Assembly: GCA_963934795.1 (NCBI GenBank)
Contig: CAWWAF010000006.1
Coordinates: 4,280-68,279, forward strand
Reading direction: 5' to 3'
Source: UBA8438 sp963934795
GTDB taxonomy: Bacteria > Acidobacteriota > Vicinamibacteria > Vicinamibacterales > UBA8438
DNA length: 64,000 nt
Shown piece by piece: positions 49,759 through 58,440 of this stretch; within the stretch, counting starts at the first letter, position 1; each line of letters opens with the position of its first letter. The notes under the pieces were generated by a model. It saw nothing but the letters and a program-made list of their open reading frames with translations, was not told the DNA's origin and made no database searches. A program made the position numbers and the translations under genes.

Positions 49759-50723
49759 AGAGGGAAGTTGCACTTGGTATGTTGGTACTCGGCGGCGGGC
49801 TGGTGATGGCCTGTGCCGGGGGCGCGGATAGCGAGCCGCCGTCCGAGGCACCGGTTGAGACGGAGGCCCCGGAAGCCGCCGAAGCGCCGCCCGAGAATGT
49901 GGTCGAGGTCGAGCGGCTCGAGGACAATCTGTTCGTGCTTCGGGGGGGTGGGGGGAACTCGGCCGCGTTCATCACGAGCGATGGTGTGGTCCTGGTCGAC
50001 ACCAAACTGGCCGGTTGGGGACAACCGCTGATCGACGCCATCGGTGAGCTGACGTCAAACCCGATCACGACCATTATCAACACGCACGCGCACTTCGACC
50101 ATGTCGACGGGAACGTCGAATTTCCAGCCACGGTCGAGTTCGTGGCCCACGAGAACACGCAGCGGTTGATGCGGGAGAACAACCCGGTGCACGCCATCCA
50201 GGATGAGCCGCGGCCAAGTCCGTTCGCCGGCGACGACGGCGTAGGGATCCCCGAGACGACCTTTACTGACACGCTGACGCTAGGGAGTGACGCCGACACC
50301 GTCGAACTGCACTATTTTGGCCGCGCGCACACCGGTGGTGACACCTGGGTCGTGTTTCCGGCGTTGCGCACCGTGCACGCCGGCGATGCGTTCCCGAACA
50401 CCATGGTACCGGTCATGGACATGAACAACGGTGGAAGTGGCGTCGACTTCCCGGAGACGCTCCGGAAGGCGTCTGAGGGCCTCACCGATATCGACCGGGT
50501 CATCACTGGCCATGGCGCCGTCGTGACGCCTGATGACCTGAACGCGTTTGCGGACTTCGTGGCCGGGTTCGTGACGGCGGCGCAGGAGGCGAAGGCGGCG
50601 GGGACGTCAGCCGCCGACTTCACGGAAACCTGGGAACCTTCGGGTGACTACGCGGACTACACCAAAGGCCCGGTCGAGCGGCTGTCGGTATACGTACAGG
50701 ATATCTACGACGCCACGGAGTAG
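49755..50723 (+). CDS. MBL-fold metallo-hydrolase lipoprotein, copy 2
   Basis: The 322-aa protein has a lipobox (LVMAC20), a Glu/Pro/Ala-rich linker and an MBL domain with INTHAHFDHVDGN, FGRAHTGGD, HAGDAFPNTM and TGHGAVV, the full di-metal set. It shares the VVLVDTKLAGWGQ block with 15411-16319 and is a diverged paralogue. It overlaps the HupE-like gene by ATGA and is therefore co-translated; a metal-supply link (HupE-like transporter and zinc enzyme) is an attractive but unproven idea. Confidence 0.88.
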   Translation: MKREVALGMLVLGGGLVMACAGGADSEPPSEAPVETEAPEAAEAPPENVVEVERLEDNLFVLRGGGGNSAAFITSDGVVLVDTKLAGWGQPLIDAIGELTSNPITTIINTHAHFDHVDGNVEFPATVEFVAHENTQRLMRENNPVHAIQDEPRPSPFAGDDGVGIPETTFTDTLTLGSDADTVELHYFGRAHTGGDTWVVFPALRTVHAGDAFPNTMVPVMDMNNGGSGVDFPETLRKASEGLTDIDRVITGHGAVVTPDDLNAFADFVAGFVTAAQEAKAAGTSAADFTETWEPSGDYADYTKGPVERLSVYVQDIYDATE

Positions 50724-50834
50724 CGTTTGAGGCCCGGTCGCGACAAAAGGGTGACCGCGGGACGCCAAATCGGGATAATCGCCTGAGAATATGAGCGGTC
50801 GCGTGTCCGGGGCCGCGTAAGAAAGGGATCGACC

Positions 50835-51998
50835 ATGTCGAAGCAGACCACCCGTCGTGAAGTGCTCAAGGGCGGCGCCGCCATCGCTGGGCTCGGGGCG
50901 CTCGGTTTTCCTCAATGGGGGCTGCCGGCGTTGGCCCAGGGAGAGATGCTCGTCGAGTTCACCGACTTGCCTGACGAGATCGTCCTGGAGCGGACCCCGG
51001 ACCGGCGGATCATCGAGGTTCGGGACATCGATGGACCCATTACACCGGCGAACAAGTGGTTTACGACACAGCACTATGGGCACCCGGTCATCGACCGTGC
51101 CACCTACAGGTTGCGCGTGTCCGGCTTGGTCGACTCGCCGCTCGAGCTGTCGCTGGCTGATCTCCGGGCGATGCCCAGTCGGGAATTGGTCTTTGGCTTC
51201 GAGTGTTCAGGGAACCGAGGTCCGCAGAACGGTCTGTCGAGTAACGGTCGATGGACCGGCGTGTCGCTGCGCACCGTCCTCGAGCGTGCGGGTATCCAGG
51301 ACCCCGCCAGCGAGTTCGTCTTCTTCGGGGCTGACCGCGGCGAGGAAGAGGTTGATTTTCGCGGTCGTACCACGACGGTGGAGCAGCAGTACGGCCGGAG
51401 TCTCAGGCGGCACGTCGCCCTGTCCGACGAGCCGATGCTGGCCTACGCGCTGAATGGCGATCCGCTGACCATACATCAGGGGAGTCCGCTACGACTGCTG
51501 GTGCCCGGCTGGTATGGCGCGCCGAACGTCAAGTTCCTCTCTGAGATTCATGTTCAGGAAGATCAGTATCTTGGGAAGTTCCAGGCGCGGCACTATCGAA
51601 CGCTGAAGGGCGAAATGGTCAACGGCGAGATGAAGTGGAAAGAGACCGGCATCTCCAAGATGAGGTTGAAGTCCTACATCGCCCGGGTGACCAAGATGGG
51701 GAACCAACACAAGGTGTTCGGCGTGATCATGCACGACGGGACACCGATTCAGTCCGTCGAGGTGCGTATCGACGACGGTCCCTGGCAGCCGGCGACACTT
51801 GACCCGTCCACGAGCGAAAAGTACTCGTGGAAGTTCTTCAGCTACGACTGGAACGGCGCGACTCCTGGCGAGCACACCGTGACGTCGCGGGCTACCGATA
51901 CCAGTGGCTATGTGCAGCCGACATCTGAGGAACTCGAGGTCAAGAAGACCTTCCTCGAGCAGAACAATCAGCATCCGCGCACGCTGATCATCGCGTAG
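50835..51998 (+). CDS. Sulfite-oxidase-type molybdopterin oxidoreductase with Tat signal
   Basis: The 387-aa protein begins with a Tat signal (TTRREVLKGGAAIAGL). The molybdenum-cofactor domain shows YRLRVSGLVDSPLELSL, GFECSGNRGP with the Cys ligand C124, and RGRTTTVEQQYGRSL, ending with the dimerisation domain (IARVTKMGNQHKVFG, SVEVRIDDGPWQPA). It resembles SorA/sulfite oxidases, but no cytochrome b5 or SorB-type subunit gene is adjacent. Export in folded form with the cofactor explains the Tat signal. It ends before a good terminator. Confidence 0.9.
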   Translation: MSKQTTRREVLKGGAAIAGLGALGFPQWGLPALAQGEMLVEFTDLPDEIVLERTPDRRIIEVRDIDGPITPANKWFTTQHYGHPVIDRATYRLRVSGLVDSPLELSLADLRAMPSRELVFGFECSGNRGPQNGLSSNGRWTGVSLRTVLERAGIQDPASEFVFFGADRGEEEVDFRGRTTTVEQQYGRSLRRHVALSDEPMLAYALNGDPLTIHQGSPLRLLVPGWYGAPNVKFLSEIHVQEDQYLGKFQARHYRTLKGEMVNGEMKWKETGISKMRLKSYIARVTKMGNQHKVFGVIMHDGTPIQSVEVRIDDGPWQPATLDPSTSEKYSWKFFSYDWNGATPGEHTVTSRATDTSGYVQPTSEELEVKKTFLEQNNQHPRTLIIA

Positions 51999-52023
51999 TT
52001 CGGGCTCCACAGGTACACGGCGG

Positions 52024-52057
52024 CGGCCCGGCAGACACTGCGTCTGGCGGGCCGTTT
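52024..52057 (+). terminator. Intrinsic terminator after sulfite-oxidase-like gene
   Basis: A 13-bp stem with one mismatch (52024-52036 and 52042-52054, 5-nt loop) is followed by TTTG on the plus strand, 26 nt after the stop of the 50835-51998 gene. The short T-tract makes it a weak-to-moderate terminator. Confidence 0.7.
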
Positions 52058-52128
52058 GTCGTGTACGGGGCGCGTGGCAACGAGGTGGGCGACGGTGGCA
52101 GCCCGTTCAGGGGCGCCGCCGCACCAGA

Positions 52129-52887
52129 TCAGTCAATCGCAAAGCAATAGAAGAGCCCGGCGCCGCCGGTCGCAATGAGATCTTCCTGTCCGCAGCCGCG
52201 GGAGGGATGCTCCGAGTTCCACGAGTTGATGCCGTCACCGCGGCCGATCCGGTCGTGGTGTCCGACCATGGCGCTGCCCTCGCCGCCAGACGTCCAGTTC
52301 CCACAGGTGCGGTCCTCGCCGAGTGGGAACGCCGTCCCGTCCGGTTGTGACCCGGTCAGGATATCGTGCCGATTCGGGTCGTCGCCCACGCCGTTCACCG
52401 GGTCAAGGCGCTCGGTCGTCGCCCGCTCCTTGTTCACATTGTTGTCGTCGCTGTGCAGGGCGTCGACATTGGCCGCGATGAGCAGCGCCTCGGCGTTGTA
52501 CCAGGGTCCGGCGCCAATGCGGTCGCGTGCGTGCACCGCTGATTCGGTCTCCGTCGCCGAGGTGCTCAGATACGCCCGCCACGTATGGTCACCGGCATAT
52601 TCCGCCTGAGCGAGCGCCTGGCAGTGGGCGTCTGCTCCCGCAAGTCCCCCCAGTTCACCGCCGGTTCCCGGGCCGACGCTGGTAATGAAGAAGGTGGTGA
52701 CCGACTTGGCGCCACCCATCTCGATCATGTCCGGCACGGTTGGTTCGGGATCCGTGTCTGGCATCGCGGCCTGAGCCTGAGCCGCGGACTCGGGGGGCGG
52801 AGCCTCGGCCCCCGCGCACGCGACGGCACCAACGGATAGCAAGCAGGCGAGACCGACGAGGGCCGGTCTACGTGTGAGGTGTCTCAT
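52129..52887 (-). CDS. Endostatin-like (Len/DUF1554-type) lipoprotein, copy 2
   Basis: The 252-aa protein is a paralogue of 3271-3915 with the same blocks (FFITSVGPGTGGELGGLAG, ADAHCQALA, WRAYLST, ARDRIGAGPWYN, DPNRHDILTGSQPDG, CGNWTS, FYCF) but carries a lipobox (VGAVAC) and a Glu/Pro-rich spacer of ~40 residues, so this copy is membrane-anchored while copy 1 is soluble. The Cys spacing is conserved. AGGAGA lies before ATG 52887. It faces away from an SDR gene. Confidence 0.78.
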   Translation of the reverse strand: MRHLTRRPALVGLACLLSVGAVACAGAEAPPPESAAQAQAAMPDTDPEPTVPDMIEMGGAKSVTTFFITSVGPGTGGELGGLAGADAHCQALAQAEYAGDHTWRAYLSTSATETESAVHARDRIGAGPWYNAEALLIAANVDALHSDDNNVNKERATTERLDPVNGVGDDPNRHDILTGSQPDGTAFPLGEDRTCGNWTSGGEGSAMVGHHDRIGRGDGINSWNSEHPSRGCGQEDLIATGGAGLFYCFAID

Positions 52888-53025
52888 CTGAGTTCTCCTG
52901 TCCGGTATGGTGCCCGTGGCCTGCGGTCGCGTCAACCCTCACTCGTGGCTCGCGGGGTCAGACGTATAATCGCATCACTCTTCATCTTGTCGAGGCAGGA
53001 TTCGGAACGGCAGAGGAACCAGCGA

Positions 53026-53724
53026 ATGGAACCGAAACGATTCTTGATTACCGGGGGCAGCCAAGGCATCGGAGCGGCGCTGGTAGGCTTGGCACGCCGT
53101 GAGGGGCACACCGTGGTCTTTACGGGCCGACACGAGGAGACCATCGCGCCGGTGGCCAGCGAGACGGGCGCCGTCGGGGTGACGGCCGACAGTCGCGTCG
53201 AGGCTGACAACGCGCGCGTCATCGAGATCTGCCAACGACAGATGAGCGGCATCGACGTCCTGGTGAACAATGCCGCCTCCTGGTATGACGCGGCCATCGG
53301 CGAGTTGGACATGGACGCCATGCGCCGCCTGTTCGACAGCAACGTCTTTGGCATGGTGGACTTGACCAACCGTGTCGTGCCTCTCATGAAGGCGCAGCAG
53401 CGAGGCGACATCGTCAACCTCTCGTCAACGTCAGGGACGAAAGGACGCAAGCTCGGCACCGCCTACGCGGCCAGCAAGTGGGCGGTGCGCGGCATCACCC
53501 AATGCTGGCAGGCTGAGCTGCGCCCACACAGTATTCGCGTGGTGAGCATCTGTCCCTCCGAGGTCCAGACCCGGTGGGGGGGCCGTGACGGGCGAGACAA
53601 TCCGAACAAGCTCTACGCGGTCGACGTCGCCCAGACGATCATGGCGGCGCTTGCTATGCATCCCCGGGCGTTCTGGCCGGAGTTGTCGGTGTTTGCGACG
53701 AACCCGTGGAAAGAAGAGTCATGA
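53026..53724 (+). CDS. Short-chain dehydrogenase/reductase
   Basis: The 232-aa cytoplasmic protein has the classical SDR features: TGGSQGIG cofactor motif (residues 9-16), NNAA (81-84), catalytic Ser near 134, and YAASK with Tyr147 and Lys151. The cofactor is probably NADP(H), given basic residues after the second strand (GRHEE). The substrate is not defined; the FabG-like group is closest. A TATAAT at 52965-52970 could be its -10. Its stop overlaps the start of the sugar dehydrogenase gene (ATGA), so the two proteins are co-translated. Confidence 0.9.
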   Translation: MEPKRFLITGGSQGIGAALVGLARREGHTVVFTGRHEETIAPVASETGAVGVTADSRVEADNARVIEICQRQMSGIDVLVNNAASWYDAAIGELDMDAMRRLFDSNVFGMVDLTNRVVPLMKAQQRGDIVNLSSTSGTKGRKLGTAYAASKWAVRGITQCWQAELRPHSIRVVSICPSEVQTRWGGRDGRDNPNKLYAVDVAQTIMAALAMHPRAFWPELSVFATNPWKEES

Positions 53725-54947
53725 CAGCGAGACCCAGACCTGACGCCAGTGCGTGCCTGGCCACACTCGGGGTGTGGTTGGCTGTGACCGGGACCGCCAT
53801 CGCGCAGCCGCCCCCCGGACTACCGCCGCTACCGTTGCCAGACGGGCCCCGCGTGTTCGATACCGCGGAGCATCCCCAGGTGCGGCTCGTGGTCGTGACG
53901 CGTGGCCTGTCACACCCGTGGGGGCTCGCGTTTCTGCCAGACGGGCGTCTGCTCGTGACCGAGCGTGACGGCCGCCTGCGTGTCATACGGGACGGCGTGC
54001 TGGACCCCCAGCCGGTGTCAGGCGTGCCGGACGTGCACACGCGCGGGCTGGCTGGCCTGATGGACGTGGCCATCCATCCGCAATTTGCTGAGAATGCCTG
54101 GGTATACCTCACGTACTCCAAGCCGATGAGGCCGTCTGAGAATGACGAGGTGCGGGTGGCGCTCGCGCGCGGCCGACTCGAGGGGTCGGCGCTTCGGGAC
54201 GTCCGCGATCTCTTCGTCTCGGATCCAGTTGGCGGGGGGGGCACCGCCGCCTCCCGCGTGGTTTTCGGCCGGGACGGCACGTTGTTCATGACCGTGGGTG
54301 GAGCGTTTGGCGCCAGCGCCGGGGGCAGGCGCGCGCAGGATCCTGCCAACACGATTGGCAAGCTCGTGCGGCTGGACGACGATGGGGGCATCCCTGACGA
54401 CAACCCTTTCGTCGGGCAAGACGGCTTTCGCCCCGAGGTCTTTTCGTCGGGCCATCGGAATCAGCTGGGTTTGACCGTCCACCCCGACACTGGAGCGATC
54501 TGGGCCCACGAGAACGGGCCGCAGGGGGGCGATGAGGTGAACCTGATTCGCGCCGGTGCCAACTACGGCTGGCCCGTGGTGTCCCACAGCCGCGAATACT
54601 CGGGTGGGAGGGTGGCGGCGCGAACCTACGCGGAGGGGATGGCACCGCCAGAGATCGTCTGGCTGCCGGCCATCGCGCCGTCGGGCATGGTGTTCTACGA
54701 CGGTGACCGCTTTCCAGGATGGAAGGGCAATTTGTTCGTCGGGGCGCTCAGGATCGGCAGCATCCGAAACACCGGGCATTTGCAGAGGATCGTGTTCAAC
54801 GAGGAGGGACAGGAAGCCCGGCGCGAGTCCCTCCTGACGGAGCTGCGACAGCGGATTCGTGACGTCCGCCAGGGACCGGACGGCCTGCTCTATGTGTTGA
54901 CAGACGCGGACGAGGCCGCGCTGCTACGGCTGGAGCCGGTCGACTAG
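53721..54947 (+). CDS. PQQ-dependent sugar dehydrogenase (soluble GDH/YliI family)
   Basis: The 408-aa exported protein matches the soluble aldose dehydrogenase family: LSHPWGLAFLPDGRLLVTERDG, GLAGLMDVAIHPQF with the catalytic His, GRDGTLFMTVGG, GHRNQLGLTVHPDTG, ENGPQGGDEVN and the C-terminal VRQGPDGLLYVLTD. PQQ and calcium sites are in the last four blocks. It oxidises aldoses to lactones in the periplasm; the lactone could be opened by the Tat lactonase 17731-18804 (inference). It is translationally coupled to the SDR gene. Confidence 0.9.
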   Translation: MTARPRPDASACLATLGVWLAVTGTAIAQPPPGLPPLPLPDGPRVFDTAEHPQVRLVVVTRGLSHPWGLAFLPDGRLLVTERDGRLRVIRDGVLDPQPVSGVPDVHTRGLAGLMDVAIHPQFAENAWVYLTYSKPMRPSENDEVRVALARGRLEGSALRDVRDLFVSDPVGGGGTAASRVVFGRDGTLFMTVGGAFGASAGGRRAQDPANTIGKLVRLDDDGGIPDDNPFVGQDGFRPEVFSSGHRNQLGLTVHPDTGAIWAHENGPQGGDEVNLIRAGANYGWPVVSHSREYSGGRVAARTYAEGMAPPEIVWLPAIAPSGMVFYDGDRFPGWKGNLFVGALRIGSIRNTGHLQRIVFNEEGQEARRESLLTELRQRIRDVRQGPDGLLYVLTDADEAALLRLEPVD

Positions 54948-54991
54948 TCGAGGAAGCGCTCGCGGCACCGGGTGCCGACGCCCCCAGACGA

Positions 54992-55990
54992 CTATGGGGT
55001 GACGATCACCGTGACGTCACCGTCCACGCCCAAGGCGCCGTCAGACGCGAGACAGCGCAACACGTAGGTGCCGGGTTCATCGAAGGTCACCTCGACGTCC
55101 CAGGTGTCGTCGTCGGGAAGTGGCGGTGGGTACCAGTAGTTGGCCCAGGGCGAGTTCGCATGCACCCGGGTGTCTTCCCATACTTTGATCTGTTCTGGCG
55201 AGAAGGTGACTGCGCCTTCGCCGCGATAGACGTACCACGACACACGCAGTCCGGTCGCGCTGCCAACGGTGATCTGGCGTGGTTTCATCCACCCGGCCGG
55301 AACGTCAGCTGCAGCTCGACCAAATGGGCTGGTGCTTCGGCGCGGCTCCGTGGCCTTGGGCACGCCATCGTCGGTGGCGACGGCCGTCAGGCGCACCGGC
55401 TCGCCCACTCGGACGGTGCGGCGGTCGACGGGGCCTTCAACCCGCAGCGTTGGCGCCAGGTTGGCCCGAATGGCCGGGTTGGTCGTGCCGGCTCCGATAG
55501 CGCCCTGCTCGGAGGCTTTGATCAGTCCATCAACCCGGTAGTCGAGCCTGAGCGAGGCGTAGGCACTGACCGTGGTTCCGTTCGCGGTCAACGTCCAGAT
55601 GACCTCGTCCGCTTCTCTGAAGTCCTCGGGTACGGGGACCCGGAACACGAATCGGTTGCGGCGGGGGAGGAAACGGGTCGGCTGTCCCTGGTCAGCGACG
55701 GCGGCGTCAAAGGCCGCTGGGTCCGCGCCCCCGCTGCCAGCGGCGCCCAGGACAAAGTAGTTGTTCGGGCCGACCGGCACATTCGGCTCCTGCTCCCAGT
55801 TCGCGTTCATGTAGCCGAACAGGAAGTATAGGGAGCCGTCCTCCTCCTCCTCCCACCCTTCAAAGGCGGTCGACACTGGTTGTTCGGAGCGGTAGCTCAG
55901 CTGGGCATCGGCGTCGGGCGCACAGAGCGCTATCGCCGCCAGGATGCCAAGCGCCGCAGTCAGTGTGGGCCGATTGGTCGCGTAGCTCAC
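54992..55990 (-). CDS. Exported protein with Ig/PKD-like C-terminal domain
   Basis: The 332-aa protein has a signal peptide (ILAAIALCAPDADAQ) and starts its mature part with QLSYRSEQPVSTAFEGWEE and FLFGYMNANWEQEP. The last ~100 residues form an Ig/PKD-like beta-sandwich (EVTFDEPGTYVLRCLASDG). The central LTAVATDDGVPKA also resembles a cadherin-like strand. Its GTG start overlaps the stop of the copper-monooxygenase-like gene (GTGA), so it is coupled to it and likely is a partner or substrate-binding subunit. The family is not named to my knowledge. Confidence 0.8.
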   Translation of the reverse strand: MSYATNRPTLTAALGILAAIALCAPDADAQLSYRSEQPVSTAFEGWEEEEDGSLYFLFGYMNANWEQEPNVPVGPNNYFVLGAAGSGGADPAAFDAAVADQGQPTRFLPRRNRFVFRVPVPEDFREADEVIWTLTANGTTVSAYASLRLDYRVDGLIKASEQGAIGAGTTNPAIRANLAPTLRVEGPVDRRTVRVGEPVRLTAVATDDGVPKATEPRRSTSPFGRAAADVPAGWMKPRQITVGSATGLRVSWYVYRGEGAVTFSPEQIKVWEDTRVHANSPWANYWYPPPLPDDDTWDVEVTFDEPGTYVLRCLASDGALGVDGDVTVIVTP

Positions 55991-57543
55991 TGTTGCTGCC
56001 CGCCCTGTTCTTGCCCACCCTGCGCGTCGGCCTCAGCTCTGGCTTCCGCGGCCGCTTCCTCGGCTTTGTCGAGCGAAATCTGGGCGGCCGCCAGCTTTTT
56101 CTCGGCCGCCGCGGCCTTGGCATCGGCGGTCAGTTCTTCAGGAATGACTTGGCAGAGCGGGCACCCGATGATGTGGTCGTTGCGCGTGACATTGTGCAGC
56201 TCGCGGCGCTCGTTCATCGCCTCCTGAAACTGCTCGTCCGACATCGAGACGCCATTGCCCAGGTCGATGAACATGTTCGACACAGACCGGTTGCCGGAGC
56301 CTTGCCAGTTGCGTGGGTCGGGGATGTTCTTGTTGCCTTCGGTGTTGTCCATCTCCCCGGTGATGTGGAGGATGGTGCCCTTTGGCAACAGCGGCTCATA
56401 GCCGTGCTCATACTGGTAGCCACGCACCCAGTTGTGGTCGTATCCCGCGCACGTCAGCGTTTCAACGTTGATCCCCCAGATCGCTTCCAGGCACATCCGC
56501 GCGCCTGGGGCGTGCAGATGCGGCTCGAATGTGGTGATCTTGGTGTTTTCAGGCAGCACATAGTAGGCGTGCAGTTCCTGGTTTTTCTTGTTCGCCTGAA
56601 TGTCGATATCCACGCCGTTGCCGAGAGGTCGTAGCGACCACCGGAACTTCGGCTCGTAGCCCTCCGGCTGGAAACGCCACCCGATTTCCAGGTGCGACTT
56701 GGTGTCCTTGCCGTTCGAGTGCAAGTGGACCGAGTCGGATACCACCTTGGCGTTGGCGTGCAGTAGCGGGGAGCCATCTGGATCGAACACATCCGCGTTG
56801 CGGCCGACCTCGTGGACGGGCCAGAACGACGCCGCGCTCGGGCGACCGTCGTCGCCAATGACCTGGGTGCTCCAGATCATGTGGTGGAAGACGAACCGTC
56901 CACCGACTGTCTCGCGCGAGTCCTCGGTGTCCAGGACGTCGTTGACCTCTCGAATTTCTACCGACGCGACATACCGATCGGTCGGGATGCCCACGTCAAC
57001 CGGCGCGATTTCGCCCCACCAGTCGGGGGCGTCGCCGGCCATGATGAGATCTTCTGTCACGGTGATGAGATCGGGCTCGCCAGCCGTCCAGAGTCCCGCG
57101 CCGCCAACCGGTTTCAGTGGCGGCATGTCGGCGGGATTACCCCGCGGGGCGCCGTTGTCGGCCCAGGCCGCCATTTTCGCCACTTCCTCGTTACTCAACG
57201 ACGGATCAAATTGATATGCCTGGATGCCGATGTTCTTCTCGACATACCACGGGGGCATGACGCCGGCCACCGGGCCCATCCCCGTCCGCATCTTCATGGC
57301 GCGGGCCCAGGGGCGTGCATCTTCATAGGTGATCAGCGACATGGGCGCCACGGAGTCGGGCTGGTGGCAGTGCTGGCAGCTGCGCTGCAAGATCGGCGCG
57401 ATGTCCTTCGTGAAGGTCACCTCGTCGTGATCGGCCGGTGCGCTTTGCCCGGCCGAACCGGTGGCAGGGAGCGCCAGGCTCACGGCCACCAACAGTGCTC
57501 CGAACAGACTCGACTTCACGTGATAAAACTGGTGCGATCTCAT
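55987..57543 (-). CDS. Haem-containing copper type II monooxygenase-like protein
   Basis: The 518-aa protein has a signal peptide, a cytochrome-type motif CQHCH near residue 56 (ILQRSCQHCHQPDSVAPM) and, further on, FHHMIWSTQVIG, LHSNGKDTKSHLEIGWRF and FEPHLHAPGARMCLEA, which fit the copper-binding His pairs of peptidylglycine/dopamine-type monooxygenases. The C-terminus is a coiled coil (AAAAEKKLAAAQISLDKAEE) with a Gln/Gly-rich tail. It probably hydroxylates a periplasmic substrate using ascorbate-like or haem-delivered electrons. AAGGGG lies upstream of ATG 57543. Coupled by GTGA to the Ig-like protein gene. Confidence 0.85.
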   Translation of the reverse strand: MRSHQFYHVKSSLFGALLVAVSLALPATGSAGQSAPADHDEVTFTKDIAPILQRSCQHCHQPDSVAPMSLITYEDARPWARAMKMRTGMGPVAGVMPPWYVEKNIGIQAYQFDPSLSNEEVAKMAAWADNGAPRGNPADMPPLKPVGGAGLWTAGEPDLITVTEDLIMAGDAPDWWGEIAPVDVGIPTDRYVASVEIREVNDVLDTEDSRETVGGRFVFHHMIWSTQVIGDDGRPSAASFWPVHEVGRNADVFDPDGSPLLHANAKVVSDSVHLHSNGKDTKSHLEIGWRFQPEGYEPKFRWSLRPLGNGVDIDIQANKKNQELHAYYVLPENTKITTFEPHLHAPGARMCLEAIWGINVETLTCAGYDHNWVRGYQYEHGYEPLLPKGTILHITGEMDNTEGNKNIPDPRNWQGSGNRSVSNMFIDLGNGVSMSDEQFQEAMNERRELHNVTRNDHIIGCPLCQVIPEELTADAKAAAAEKKLAAAQISLDKAEEAAAEARAEADAQGGQEQGGQQQ

Positions 57544-57713
57544 GAAAACCCCTTCGTTGCCAAGACACGCCGTGGTCTGGACCAGGTACTAAGGGAAGAC
57601 TACGCCGCCATTCGTGCGATGTCTATGGGACCTAAGAAGTAGATGTTGAGCATGGGCGGATGGCGGATGCGAATTGGGGCGTAGTTGCCCGAATCTGATA
57701 CAGATACAGACCG

Positions 57714-58370
57714 ATGCCGAAACGACCGACTGCGCAGTCACGACTCGACACGCACGTGCGTGCGTTGCTCCGCTGTACAACGTGTCCGAAGATGCACCGG
57801 CCCGCGGTCAGCGGCGGGGCGGTGAGGAGCCGGGTGTTGCTCGTTGGGCAAGCGCCTGGCGACAAGGAACCGGTGTTGGGGCGACCGTTCGCGTGGACCG
57901 CGGGGCGAACCCTCTTTCGTTGGTTCGAGGAGAGCTGCGGGATGGACGAAGCCGCGTTCCGCGCCTCCGTCTACATGGCCGCGGTATGCCGGTGTTTTCC
58001 GGGCAAGAAAGCCACAGGGGGCGATCGGGTGCCCTCACGAGAGGAAATCGCCAACTGCGCGGTCTGGCTGGAGGCGGAATTCGACTTGCTCAAGCCGCAG
58101 TTAGTGATTCCGGTGGGCAAACTCGCGATTGCGCAGTTCATCCCGTGCCCTTCGCTCGTCGAGATTATCGGGACGTCACAGCGCGTGCGGCGTGCGGGGC
58201 GTGCGATCGACGTGATTCCGCTGCCGCATCCTTCAGGCGCCTCTCCCTGGCCCCGTATGGAGCCGGGCAAGACACTGCTCGGGCACGCAATGCGGCTGAT
58301 CACTGCGCACCCCGCGTTCGTGGCGGCAAAAAAAAGAGCGCCGCACCCGGTCGGGCGCGACGCTCTCTAG
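57714..58370 (+). CDS. Uracil-DNA glycosylase, Fe-S family
   Basis: The 218-aa cytoplasmic protein is a family 4/5-type uracil-DNA glycosylase. It has CTTC (C21, C24) and later Cys (CGM, CRCF) for a 4Fe-4S cluster, the active-site loop LLVGQAPGDKE (45-49), RPFAWTAGRTLF and the DNA-intercalation motif HPSGASPW. The Asp/Glu of the water-activating motif is not clear; GQAPGD is closest to family 5/UDGb-like enzymes. It removes uracil from DNA. The last 14 codons are encoded by a terminator hairpin of the opposing gene. Confidence 0.87.
   Translation: MPKRPTAQSRLDTHVRALLRCTTCPKMHRPAVSGGAVRSRVLLVGQAPGDKEPVLGRPFAWTAGRTLFRWFEESCGMDEAAFRASVYMAAVCRCFPGKKATGGDRVPSREEIANCAVWLEAEFDLLKPQLVIPVGKLAIAQFIPCPSLVEIIGTSQRVRRAGRAIDVIPLPHPSGASPWPRMEPGKTLLGHAMRLITAHPAFVAAKKRAPHPVGRDAL
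58328..58366 (-). terminator. Intrinsic terminator of NIPSNAP gene located inside the UDG coding region
   Basis: On the minus strand a 14-bp stem (58335-58366, two G-U pairs, 4-nt loop) is followed by eight U residues (A-run 58328-58335). It is 75 nt past the stop of the NIPSNAP gene and entirely within the last codons of the convergent uracil-DNA glycosylase gene. Confidence 0.9.
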
Positions 58371-58440
58371 CGGATGGGCATGGTCCACTCGGCCCGGTTG
58401 GGTCGCCACGGGACGACCCCCCCCAAGGTAGTACGCCTTC

